The position numbers were made by a program, and so were the translations under genes. A stretch of 64,000 nucleotides of DNA from Cervus elaphus (Eukaryota > Chordata > Mammalia > Artiodactyla > Cervidae): the NCBI RefSeq assembly GCF_910594005.1, contig NC_057818.1, positions 55,192,001 to 55,256,000 of the forward strand, written 5' to 3'. Below are positions 25,106 through 35,419 of this stretch, in pieces. Position 1 is the stretch's first letter; the number at the start of each line of letters is the position of its first letter. Below the pieces are notes generated by a model. It saw only the letters and a list, made by a program, of their open reading frames with translations. It was not told where the DNA came from and ran no database searches.

Positions 25106-26062
25106 GCAAAAGAGTGTTACGTAGGGTATAATACAGATATGAATTCTAGTTAGGCTTTAAATGTGGTTTTCTAAGGTTTGGGCATTATGGTTTCTCTTTG
25201 TCTCTGGTTTACATCTGGCTTATAGAACCTCTGGAATGCTCTATACCTTTGTACTTAGTATGGCTGTGGTGTGTACAAGCAGAATCTCAGGTCCCACCAC
25301 ATACCTACTGAATACAATTACATTTCAATCAGATCTTCAACTGGTTGCCAGGTAAGTTAAAGTTTAATGAGTAGTGATCAAGCCTATCTTGACTATGTGC
25401 ACTGACCTTGGCCTTGGACTTGAAGAAAGACCTGGGGAAGAGCTGGACAGGGAGGTGAGAAGTGATGAAATGTGGGCCTTCCTTATCTTTTAGTAGATTA
25501 TACTCCCCGAAAGCCTCTACCCAAGGGGAGCACTCCCCAATGGGCACAGATTGGATCCACTTGGGATCCCCCTTAGAATGAATCAGGCAGACAGTTTCCA
25601 TCAACCAGTTCGTTCCTAGATAAAGAAAGGAAAAACATAGTCAGTTACTTTGTGCTTAGTTGTTCAGTTGTGTCCAATGCTTTATGACCCCATGGACTGT
25701 ATCCCCCCCAGACACTCCTGTCCATGGAGATTCTCCAGGCAAGAATAGTGGAGTGGGTTGTCATTTCTTTCTCTGGTCAGCCATTTCAATCTGACTTTAA
25801 AAAATTCTCATAAAGTATAGAGATCATCCAAGGCACCATCTTAACCATTTTCAGGAGTACATTTCAGCTGGGTTAAGTATATTTACACTGTTGTGTAACT
25901 GACCTCCAGAACTTTCTAATCGTGCAAAACCAAAACTTTGGACCCATTATGTAACTACTTTCCATGTCACCCTCTTTCCAGTCCCTGCCAGTCTCTAACA
26001 TCTATTCTACTTTTGGTTTCTGATAACCTCATTTATGTGGAATCATATAGTGTATCACTTAT

Positions 26063-28918
26063 TTTGCTCAATGCTGTAAAGAGCAATATTGCATAGGGAC
26101 CTGGAATGTTAGGTCCATGAATCAAGGCAAATTGGAAGTGGTCAAACAGGAGATGGCAAGAGTGAATGTCAACATTCTAGGAATCAGCAAACTGAAATGG
26201 ACTGGAATGGGTGAATTTAACTCAGATGACCATTATACCTACTACTGTGGGCAGGAATCCCTTAGAAGAAATGGAGTAGCCATCATGGTCAACAAGAGAG
26301 TCCGAAATGCAGTACTTGGATGCAATCTCAAAAACGGCAGAATGATCTCTGTTCATTTCAAAGGCAAACCATTCAATATCATGGTAATCCAAGCCTATGC
26401 CTCAACCAGTAACACTGAAGAAGCTGAAGTTGAAGGGTTCTATGAAGACCTACAGGACCTTTTAGAACTAACACCCAAAAAAGATGTCCTTTTCATTATA
26501 AGGGACTGGAATGCAAAAGTAGAAGTCAAGAAACACCTGGAGTAACAGGCAAATTTGACCTTGGAGTACAGAATGAAGCAGGGAAAAGGCTAATAGAATT
26601 TTGCCAAGAGAACGCACTGGTCATAGCAAACACCCTCTTCCAACAACACAAGAGAAGTCTCTACACATGGACATCACCAGATGGTCAACACCGAAATCAG
26701 ATTGATTATATTCTTTGCAGCCAAAGATGGAGAAGCTCTATATAGTCAGCAAAAACAAGACCAGGAGCTGACTGTGGCTCAGATCATGAACTCCTTATTG
26801 CCAAACTCAGACTTAAATTGAAGAAAGTAGGGAAAACCACTAGACCATTCAGGTATGACCTAAATCATATCCCTTATGACTATACAGTGGAAGTGAGAAA
26901 TAGATTTAAGGGACTAGATCTGATAGACAGAGAGCCTGATGAACTACGCATGGAGGTTCATGACATTGTACAGGAGACAGGGATCAAGACCATCCCCATA
27001 AAAAAGAAATGCAAAAGGGCAAAATGGTTGTCCGAGGGAGACTTACAAACAGCTGTGAAAAGAAGAGAAGTGAAAAGCAAAGGAGAAAAGGAAAGATATA
27101 CCCATTTGAATGCAGAGTTCCAAAGAATATCCAGGAGAGATAAGAAAGCCTTCCTCAGTGATAAATGCAAAGAAATAGAGGAAAACAACAGAATGGGAAA
27201 GACTAGAGATCTCTTCAAGAAGATTAGAGATATCAAGGGAACATATCAGGCAAAGATGGGTTTGATAAAGGACCGAAATGGTATGGACCTAGCAGAAGCA
27301 GAAGATATTAAGAAGTGGAGGCAAGAATACACAGAAGAACTGTACAAAAAAAGATCTTCACGAGCCAGATAATCACAATGGTGTGATCACTGACCTAGAG
27401 CCAGACATCCTGGAATGTGAAGTCAAGTGGGCCTTAGGAAGTGTCACTACGAACAGAGCTAGTGGATGTGATGGAATTCCAGTTGAGCTATTTCAAATCC
27501 TGAAAGATGATGCTGTGAAAGTGCTGCACTCAATATGCCAGCAAATTTGGAAAACTCCATAGTGGCCAAAGGACTGGAAAATTTCAGTTTTCATTCCAAC
27601 CCCTAAGAAAGGTAATCCCAAAGAATGCTCAAACTTCTGCACAATTGCACTCATCTCACACGCTAGTAAAGTAATGCTCAAAATTCTCCAAGCCAGGCTT
27701 CAGCAATACATGAACCATGAAATTCCAGATGTTCAAGCTGGTTTTAGAAAAGGCCAAGGAACCAGAGATCAAATTGCCAATATCCCCTGGATCATTGAAA
27801 AAGCAAGAGAGTTCCAGAAAAACATCTATTTCTGCTTTACTGACTACGCCAAAGCCTTCAACTGTGTGGATAACAATAATCTGTGGAAAATTCTGAAAGA
27901 GATGGGAATACCAGACCACCTGACCTGCCTCTTGAGAAACCTGTATGCAGGTCAAGAAGCAACAGTTAGAACTGGACATGGAACAACAGACTGGTTCCAA
28001 ATAGGAAAAGGAGTACGTCAAGGCTGTATATTGTCAACCTGCTTATTTAACTTATATGCAGAGTACAACATGAGAAATGCTGGGCTGGAAGAAGCACAAG
28101 CTGAAATCGAGATTGCCAGGAGAAATATCAATAATCTCAGATATGCAGATGATACCACCCTTATGGCAGAGAGTGAAGAGGAACTAAAAAGCCTCTTGAT
28201 GAAAGTGAAAGAGCAGAGTGAAAAAGTTGGCTTAAAGCTCAACATTCAGAAAACTAAGATCATGGCATCTGAAATCATCACCTCATGGGAAATAGATGGG
28301 GAGACAGTGGAAACAGTGTCAGACTTCATTTTTTTGGGCTCCAAACTCACTGTGGATGGTGACTGCAGCCATGAAATTAAAAGACGCTTACTCCTTGGAA
28401 GGAAAGTTATGACCAACCTAGATAGCATATTAAAAAGCAGAGACATTACTTTGCCAACAAAGGTCTGTCTGGTCAAGGCTACTGTTTTTCCAGTGGTCAT
28501 GTATGGATGTGAGAGTTGGACTGTGAAGAAAGCTGAGCACCGAATAATTGATGCTTTGGAACTGTGGTGTTTGAGAAGACTCTTGAGAGTCCCTTGGACT
28601 GCAAGGAGATCCAACCAGTCCATCCTGAAGGAGATCAGTCCTGGGTGTTCATTGGAAGGACTGATGATGAAGCTGAAACTCCAGTGTTTTGGCCACCTCA
28701 TGCGAAGAGTTGCCTCATGGGAAAAGACCCTGATGTTGGGATGGATTGGGGGCAGGAGGAGAAGGGGGCAACAGAGGATGAGATGGCTGGATGACATCAC
28801 CGACTCGGGCATGAGTTTGAGTAAACTCCGGAAGTTGATGATGGACAGGGAGGCCTGGCGTGCTGCGATTCATGGGATCAGAAAGAGTCGGACACGACTG
28901 AGTGACTGAACTGAACTG
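26063..28918 (+). mobile_element. Long BovB (RTE LINE) with endonuclease and reverse transcriptase, inactivated
   Basis: Endonuclease part 26100-26800 (GTWN-type start near 26098, IDYILCSQRW near 26700), connector 26818-27372, reverse transcriptase and C-terminus open from 27674 to 28909 with catalytic YADD near 28141. It ends in repeated TGAACTGAA units instead of poly(A), as BovB does. Breaks: a frameshift and stop near 26545, a stop near 26743, one extra A in the A-run near 27348, and a stop near 27560. It is antisense in intron 1 of relic C and absent from gene B at 52640. Confidence 0.88.
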
Positions 28919-30269
28919 AATGTCTTCATAGTTTATCCATGTTGTCTGTGAGTCAGAACATCATTCCTTTTTAAGGTTGAATAGTGTTCTATTATATGCA
29001 GCTACTACATTTTGTTTCATCTGTCAGTGGACATTGGGTTGCTTCCACCATTTCGTTATTTATTAAATCCTGTGATACATTATGTTCCCATTGCCCTTGG
29101 CTTTTCACTACCACACCACTTCTAAGGTCATCAGTCTTCCTTTTTGTCCAATCACAGTCCCTCAACGACCCCACCCCTCACAGATGTATGATTCACATCC
29201 TTTCTGTCCCTTGGATTTGTCAGGCTTTTTTCCAATTCCTGACCACGATCCATGCTGATACCTTTATCAGAAACTATCCCTTTTTGCAAAATAATTTCAC
29301 ATTCATTCCTTTTATCTCAATATAGATGTCATTTCTTCCACTTTTTGTTTTTGGCTGAGATAATTAAGTTTTACTCCCTGCCCTCCTGCCGTGATTATAG
29401 CTAACAAATGAAAATGTATATATTTAACATTGTCAGTTCAAAAGCAGTAGGGTCAACATGGCAATACTAAACTCTCCATTGCCCCATTATATTATACAAA
29501 TAACTTGATAAGCCTTGTCCTTGCTAGCAGGGAGCTTATGGTCTTTTAATACAAAGCAGAAATGTTAAGAGAAAAAGAATAAACATATACTTTACATAGA
29601 AATGCATATGATGTATTTTTTCAATATGATATATATATATAAATATCAAGGAAAATAAATATGGTTTAAAGTTAATTAAAAAAAAAATGTAGTCCTCCCA
29701 TGGTGGTTAAGAATCTGCCTGCCAATGCAGGAGACACAGGTTCCACCCTTGGTCCAGGAAGATTCCACCTGCTAAGGGCAACTAAGCACGTGCACCACAA
29801 TGACTGAGCCCCACGCTACCCCCACTGAAGCTCTAGAGTCTGTGCTCCACAACAAGAGAAGCTGCCCACCACAACTAGAGAGTAGCCCACTCAGCCATGA
29901 AGATCCAGCACAGCCAACAATAAGTCATAATAATAATCAAAAGGTAAACCTCAAAATTCTTGAAAAAAAGAATGTATATCTTTAAGGTATACATGTTAAT
30001 TTGATATATGTACACATTGTGAGGGATCCACCGTGGCTCAGTGGGAAAGAATCCACCTGCCAATATAGGAGATGCAGTTTCTTTCCCTGGGTGGAGAAGA
30101 CCCCTTGGAGAAGGAAATAAAAAGCCATTCAAGTGTTCTTGCCTGGAGAATCGCAAAGACAGAGGAGCCTGGCGGGCTACAGTCCATGGAGTCCCAAAAG
30201 AGTCGGATATGACTTATCGACTAAACAACAACAACACCACATTGTGAAAAGGCCACCACAATCAAACTA

Positions 30270-31776
30270 ATTCAGTTCAGTTCAGTTCAGTCGCTCAGTC
30301 GTGTCTGACTCTTTATGACCCCATGAACCACAGCACGCCAGGCCTCCCTGTCCATCACCAACTCCCAGAGTCCACCCAAACCCATGTCCATTGAGTCGGT
30401 GATGCCATCCAACCATCTCATCCTCTGTCGTCCCCTTCTTCTCTGCCCTCAATCTGTACCAGCACCACGGTCTTTTCAAATGAGTCAGCTCTTTGCATCA
30501 GGTGGCCAAGATTTCTCAAGAGGCAGGTCAGGTGGTCTGGTATTCCCATCTCTTTCAGAATTTTGCACAGTTTATTGTGATTCACACAATCAAAGGCTTT
30601 GGCATAGTCAATAAAGCAGAAATAGATGTTTTTCTGTAACTCTCTTGCTTTTTTGATGATCTAGCAGATGTTGGCAATTTGATTTCTGGTTCCTCTGCCT
30701 TTTCTAAAACCAGCTTGAACATCTGGAAGTTCACGGTTCAGTATTGCTGAAGGCTGGCTCGGAGAATTTTAAGCATCACTTTACTGGCATGTGAGATAAG
30801 TCCAATTGCATGGTAGTTTGAGCATTCTTTGGCATTGCCTTTCTTTGGGATTGGAATGAAAATTTAATATCTTCTGCTTCTGTTAGGTCCCACCATTTCT
30901 GTCCTTTATTGAGCCCATCTTTGCATAAAATGTTCCCTTGGTATCTCTAATTTTCTTGAAGAGATCTCCAGTCTTTCCCATTCTATTGTTTTCGTCTATT
31001 TCTTTGCATTGATCACTGAGGAAGGCTTTCTTATCTCTCCTTGCTATTCTTTGGAACTCTGCATTCAAATGGGCATATCTTTCCTTTTCTCCTTTGCTTT
31101 TCGCTTCCCTTCTTTCCACAGCTATTTGTAAGGCCTCCTTAGACAGCCATTTTGCTTTTTTTGCATTTCTTTTTCTTGGGGCTGGTCTTGATCCCTGTCT
31201 CCTGTACAATGTCATGAACCTCTGTCCATAGTTCATTAGGCTCTCTGTCTATCAGATCTAGTCCCTTAAATCTATTTCGCACTTCCACTGTGTAATTGTA
31301 AGGGATTTGATTTAGGTGATACCTGAATGGTCTAGTGGTTTTCCCTACTTTCTTCAATTTAAGTCTGAATTTGGCAATAAGGAGTTCATGATCAGAGCCA
31401 TAGTCAGCTCCCGGTCTTGTTTTTGCTGACTGTATAGAGCTTCTCCATCTTTGGCTGCAAAGAATATAATCAATCTGATTTCGGTGTTGACCATCTGGTG
31501 ATGCCCATGTGTAGAGACTTCTCTTATGTTATTGGAAGAGAGTGTTTGCTATGACCAGTACATTCTCTTGGTAGAACTCTATTAGCCTTTGTTTTGCTTC
31601 ATTCTGTACTCCAAGGCCAAATTTGCCTGTTACTCCAGGTGTTTCTTGACTTCTACTTTTGCATTCCAGTCCCTTATAATGAAAAGGACATCTTTTTTGG
31701 GTGTTAGTTCTAGAAGGTCTTGTAGGTCTTCATAGAACTGGTCAACTTCACCTTCTTCAGCATTACTGGTCAGGGC
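30270..31776 (-). mobile_element. BovB with internal deletion, C-specific
   Basis: The 3' end (30270-30510) jumps to the mid reverse transcriptase (30510-30880) and then the connector and endonuclease (30883-31776), so most of the C-terminal RT is missing. Gene B has uninterrupted sequence at this point (about 53990). At its right (5') end is a long inverted repeat. Confidence 0.8.
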
Positions 31777-31870
31777 ATAGAAGAAATAGGGGAGGGAGGT
31801 AATTATGTGTGGTTATGTTAGATATGTTAGATATTCACACATAATTACCTCCCACCCCTATTTCTTCTAT
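31777..31870. repeat. 35-bp inverted repeat at the BovB 5' junction
   Basis: Arms 31777-31811 and 31836-31870 are complementary at 34 of 35 positions around a 24-base spacer. The right arm is native intron sequence, matching gene B near 54018-54052; the left arm is its inverted copy placed at the 5' end of the inserted BovB. Confidence 0.85.
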
Positions 31871-32034
31871 AGACTTCCCTGGCCAGCCATCTCTTTCCAC
31901 TCCTCTCTGCATACACCTGAATCTGCCTTGTGATTCAATCCTATGGGTTCCCCTGATGCCTTAGGTTATCCCTCTGAGTACTCAGTTTATTGTATAACTA
32001 CCTGTCTAGATCCTTTTTCTCTGAAAGCCAGTGG

Positions 32035-32255
32035 CTGTTGTTGTTCAGTTGTTCCATCATGTCCAACTCTTCGTGACCCCGTGTACTGCAGCACACCAGG
32101 CTTCCCAGTCCTCCAATACACCCCAGAGTTTGCTCAAACTCATGTCCACTGAGTCAGTGATGCCATCCAACCATCTCATCCTCTGTTGCCCCCTTCTCCT
32201 CCTGCCCTCAATCTTTCCCAACATCAGGGTCATTTCCAATGAGTCAGCTCTTTAG
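32035..32255 (-). mobile_element. BovB 3' fragment marking type 2 intron 1
   Basis: Begins at GTTGTTCAGTTGTTCC and ends at GAGTCAGCTCTT, 115 bp from exon 1 of C. Gene B has it at 54215-54420. A (18875) and D (34873) are empty, so it separates the two head lineages. Confidence 0.75.
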
Positions 32256-32577
32256 CAGTATCAGTGCACATTTCTATTCCCCCAAAGCATTGTCGGCATA
32301 CAGAAAGTGTTCCGCCTGTCTGCTGAATGAATCAGGAACCATTTCTCAGCATCTGGCCCTGCTTTCTTACCTGATTTGGGGTAAGTCAGCAGTAAGCCAT
32401 CCTCATCTTTAATAATAAAATTCTCCTGCTCCTGTCTCAGGTGTTCAGATGGGAATTCCCTGCTCGGGAAGGGTATCCCTTCAAACCACACACACTGTCC
32501 TGTCATGACAATGAGATCTTTGTACCTCTCGTGGGTGTTTCAGCCTTAGTATAGTCACTGTTGGACTGGGAGATCCG

Positions 32578-32607
32578 TTTTACAGTCAACATCAAACAAT
32601 AATTAAT
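32578..32607 (-). promoter_or_regulatory. Relic C proximal promoter
   Basis: TGTAAAA at 32584-32578, as in B, and ATTAATTATTGTT at 32607-32595, which is a slightly better HNF1-like match than in the other copies. Retained by descent; activity unknown. Confidence 0.35.
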
Positions 32608-32844
32608 CTTTCCCTGTTCACTGAGGAATGTGCCTACCGATGAAAAGAGAGGGTCACAAGACTGACAATATTTGGCAATCGTGAAGTCATTCAGAGAACA
32701 TTCTGGAGTAACCTGAGTTTGATGTCATGGGAGGGAACCATGAGTTTAGTAACAAGATGGAGGGTGCAGACGTGGTGAATTAAGAAAATATATTTTAGCT
32801 TATTATTGTTTTTTAATGAACCACTTTGATACATTTTGTCTTTT

Positions 32845-33070
32845 AAAATATATGTATTTATTTTTTTGGCTGCTTTGAGTCTTCATTGCTGTGTGCAGGC
32901 TTTCTCTAGTTGCAGCCAGCAGGGGTTACTCTCGTTGCGGAGCGCGGACTCTAGGCTGCTGGACCAAATATGTGGCCCAGGGGCTCAGTTGCCCCATGGC
33001 ATGTGGAAACGTGCTGTGTCCCTGCATTGGCAGGTAGAATCCTAACCACTGGACCACGAGGACAGCCTGA
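32845..33070 (-). repeat. CHR-type SINE in the 5' flank of C
   Basis: Reverse-oriented copy paralogous to 55015-55250 (B), 37850-38095 (D) and the LTR-split copy upstream of A. Confidence 0.65.
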
Positions 33071-34007
33071 AAAAATATTTTAAATAAGCTTTATTATTAT
33101 TTTGTACAACAATTTTAGAAGTATAGGAAAATGGTAAAGATAGTACAAAGAACTCTGGTAGTCCATATTTTATGGACTTAGTTTTACCTAATATCCTTTC
33201 TGTGTTCCAAGATTCTGGCCCATTGTAAACACTACATTACATTGGGTCTTCATGTCTCCTAGGTCTCTCTTGGCTGTGACAATTTCTCAGACTTTCCTTG
33301 TCTTTGATGACCTTGACAGTTTTGAGGATGGCTGGTCAGATATTTTGGAGAAGGTCCCTCTCTTGGGGTGTACTCCATGTTTTCCTGATAATTAGACTGT
33401 GTTTCTGGGTTTTGGAGCCAATGATCATGGAGGTAAAATACTATTATAGTCCCAACATTTCAAGGGCTTTCACTATCAACTTGACAACTCACCATTGACC
33501 TTGATCACTTGGCCGAGGTAATGTTTGTTAGATTTCCCCACAGTAAATTTACTCTCTCCCCTTCTTCTTCTTCTTCATTTTTGTTTTTTTGTTTGTTTGT
33601 TTTTGGCCATGCCAGGAGGTGTGTGATATCTTAGTTCCCTGATTAGGGATCAAATTCCATGCACTTTGATTTGGATGCTTGGCATCTTAACCACTGGACT
33701 GCCAGAGAAGTCTCTTGCTTGCTTCCTTCCTTTTTGAGGGGGCATATTTAAAATGTGAAGTCTAGACCTGAAGGTATTAATGAGAACATATTGTGTAAAC
33801 TCTGAGGAAGCTGTACAAAATAATTGTCTGTTACCATTCAAAATATCAAATTGTTATTTTTTTTCAAATTGTTATTTTAAAAAAAAAAGCCCTAAGAAAA
33901 GAAAAGCTGAGGATATGGCCCAGAGAAAGGAGAAGGGAGAATGTAAGCTAAATCCTAGATTGAATCCTAAGCCACAGAAAATGCTATCATTTTATTATTG
34001 AGGCAGC

Positions 34008-34690
34008 TGACACATTCTTACATGTTTTATTTTATTTATATAGAAGTTTATTTATTTGTGGCTGTTCTGAATCTTTGTTGCTGTTCACGGGCACTCTAGA
34101 GTTGCGTTGAGTGGGGCCTATCCTCTAGTTGCAGTGCGCAGGCTTCTCTTCTTGCTGAGTATGTGCTCTAGAGCTTGGGCTGAGCAGTTGTGGTGCATGG
34201 GCTTAGTTGCCCGCAGCTGGTGGGCAAGTAATCGAACCTGTGTCCCCAACATTGTCAGGCAGATTCTTAATGACTAGAACATCAGGGAAGTCCTCGATCT
34301 ATTTCCTTCTGTCTGCTTGACATGGAAATCCTAGTTAACATAGCAGAATGACCAATGGTTTGTTCTTTTCATATGCCTAGTGGTCATACTCATTTATACT
34401 TCTGCCTGCTTGGAACAATTTCCTGCCTTCTCTTCTCTCCCAGCTCATCTTGCATGAAATTCATCAGCAATAATACTGCTCTATTTTCTATAACAGATCT
34501 TGCTTGGTGGCTCAAATGGTAAAGAATCTGCAATTCTGGAGACCCAGGTTCAATCACTGGGTTGGGAAGATCCCCTGGAGGAGGGCATGGCAACCCAATC
34601 CAGTATTCTTGCCAGGATTATTCCATGGACAGAGGAGCCTGGCGGGCTAGTTCAAGGGGGTCACAACGAGTCAGACAGGAATGAGCAACT
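34008..34690 (-). other. Intron 5 fragment of relic D with hybrid SINE
   Basis: Bases 34014-34495 follow gene A intron 5 (2341-2825), including a CHR-type SINE (34040-34300). A Bov-tA then starts at about 34497; its left half follows the intron 5 SINE (2822) and its right half the intron 1 SINE (18715). From 34690 the sequence is intron 1. The left boundary joins C 5' flank at a shared CACATT. Confidence 0.75.
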
Positions 34691-34996
34691 AACCAAGAGC
34701 AATGTATTTATTCTATAGACTTCACTCTCCATCTTCTTCCACTCCTCTTTACAAATAGCTGAATCTGCCTTATGCTTCATTCCCATGGTTTCCTCTGATG
34801 CCTTTGATTACCCCCTCTGAGCACTCAGCTGACTGTGTAACTGCCTGGCTCGATCCTTTTCTCTGAACATCAGTGGGATCAGTGCATATTTCTATTCCCC
34901 TAATGCACTGTCGGCATACAGAAAGCATTCCATCTGTCTACTGAATGAATGAGGGCCATAGCCACAGCTTGTCAGTACCTGATCCTGCTTCCTTGC

Positions 34997-35129
34997 CTGA
35001 TTTGGGGAAAGTCAGCAGTAAGACATCTTCATCTTTAAGAAAACTCTCCTGCATGTCTCTCAGGAGTTCAGATGAGTAATCCAGGCTTGGGAAGGGTATC
35101 CCTTCAAACCACACAAATTTTCCTGTCAT
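34997..35129 (-). pseudogene. SULT2A relic D: orphan exon 1 (type 1 head)
   Basis: 133 bp starting MTGKFVWFEGIPFP and ending TFPKS, 44 codons: one codon of the usual FIIKDED is missing, in frame. The donor is GC (TCAG|GCAAGG) instead of GT. No exon 2-6 belongs to it: about 300 bp to its left the sequence jumps from intron 1 to intron 5 inside a SINE. GC donors can work, so splicing to a downstream exon 2 (C or A, phase 1) is possible but unproven. It resembles A exon 1 (LDYSSELL, TFPKS) more than B or C. Confidence 0.8.
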
Positions 35130-35195
35130 GACGATGAGCTCTTTGTACCTCTTGTGAGCCTTTTGGCCGTAGTCACTGTTGGACTGGGAGATGCG

Positions 35196-35225
35196 TTTTA
35201 TAGTCAACATTGAACAATCATTAAT
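35196..35225 (-). promoter_or_regulatory. Relic D proximal promoter
   Basis: TATAAAA at 35202-35196 and ATTAATGATTGTT at 35225-35213, the same arrangement as gene A. It is preserved upstream of an exon that has lost the rest of its gene. Confidence 0.35.
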
Positions 35226-35419
35226 CTCTCCAAGGTCATTGATGTGTGTGCCTGCCCATAAAAAGAGAGGATCACAAGATTGAGAATATTGGGCAACCGT
35301 GAATTCATTCAGAGAACATTCTGGGGTAACCTGAGTATGACTTTACGGGTGGGAACCAGGAGTTTAGTAACAAGATGGAGGGTATAGACATGAGGTGAAT
35401 TAAAAATGTTTATCTTTCA

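Larger units (their letters stand above)
25616..32370 (-). other. Relic C intron 1
   Basis: 6.8 kb; the backbone aligns with the 2.5 kb intron 1 of gene B (51992-54528). Extra sequence is two BovBs (26063-28918 and 30270-31776). SINEs: part Bov-tA 25655-25775 (reverse), CHR-type 29690-29945 (forward), Bov-tA 30020-30235 (forward). Bases 28919-29690 are paralogous to 52650-53425 and contain nothing I can name. Confidence 0.65.
25407..32506 (-). pseudogene. SULT2A relic C: exons 1 and 2 only (type 2 head)
   Basis: Exon 1 is 32506-32371 (136 bp, 45 codons, GTAAGA donor) and exon 2 is 25615-25407 (209 bp, GTCAGT donor). Both are open and correctly phased, with the TYPKSGTNW loop, Gly72, Trp77 and His99. 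Neither carries a stop or frameshift. Exons 3-6 are missing: left of exon 2 the sequence runs into a minus-strand BovB and then the 5' flank of gene A. Against B the 115 residues differ at 10 places, including Val37 to Gly before the PAPS loop and Arg to Cys in ECSPW. Alone it cannot make an enzyme. Its exon 2 donor phase fits exon 3 of gene A, 10.1 kb downstream, so it could act as an alternative 5' end. Intron 1 has two BovB insertions absent from B. Confidence 0.85.

Noticed and set aside
27674..28909. A 411-codon open reading frame, the longest in the window
   Set aside because: It is the reverse transcriptase and C-terminus of a BovB retrotransposon with upstream stops and frameshifts, not a host gene.
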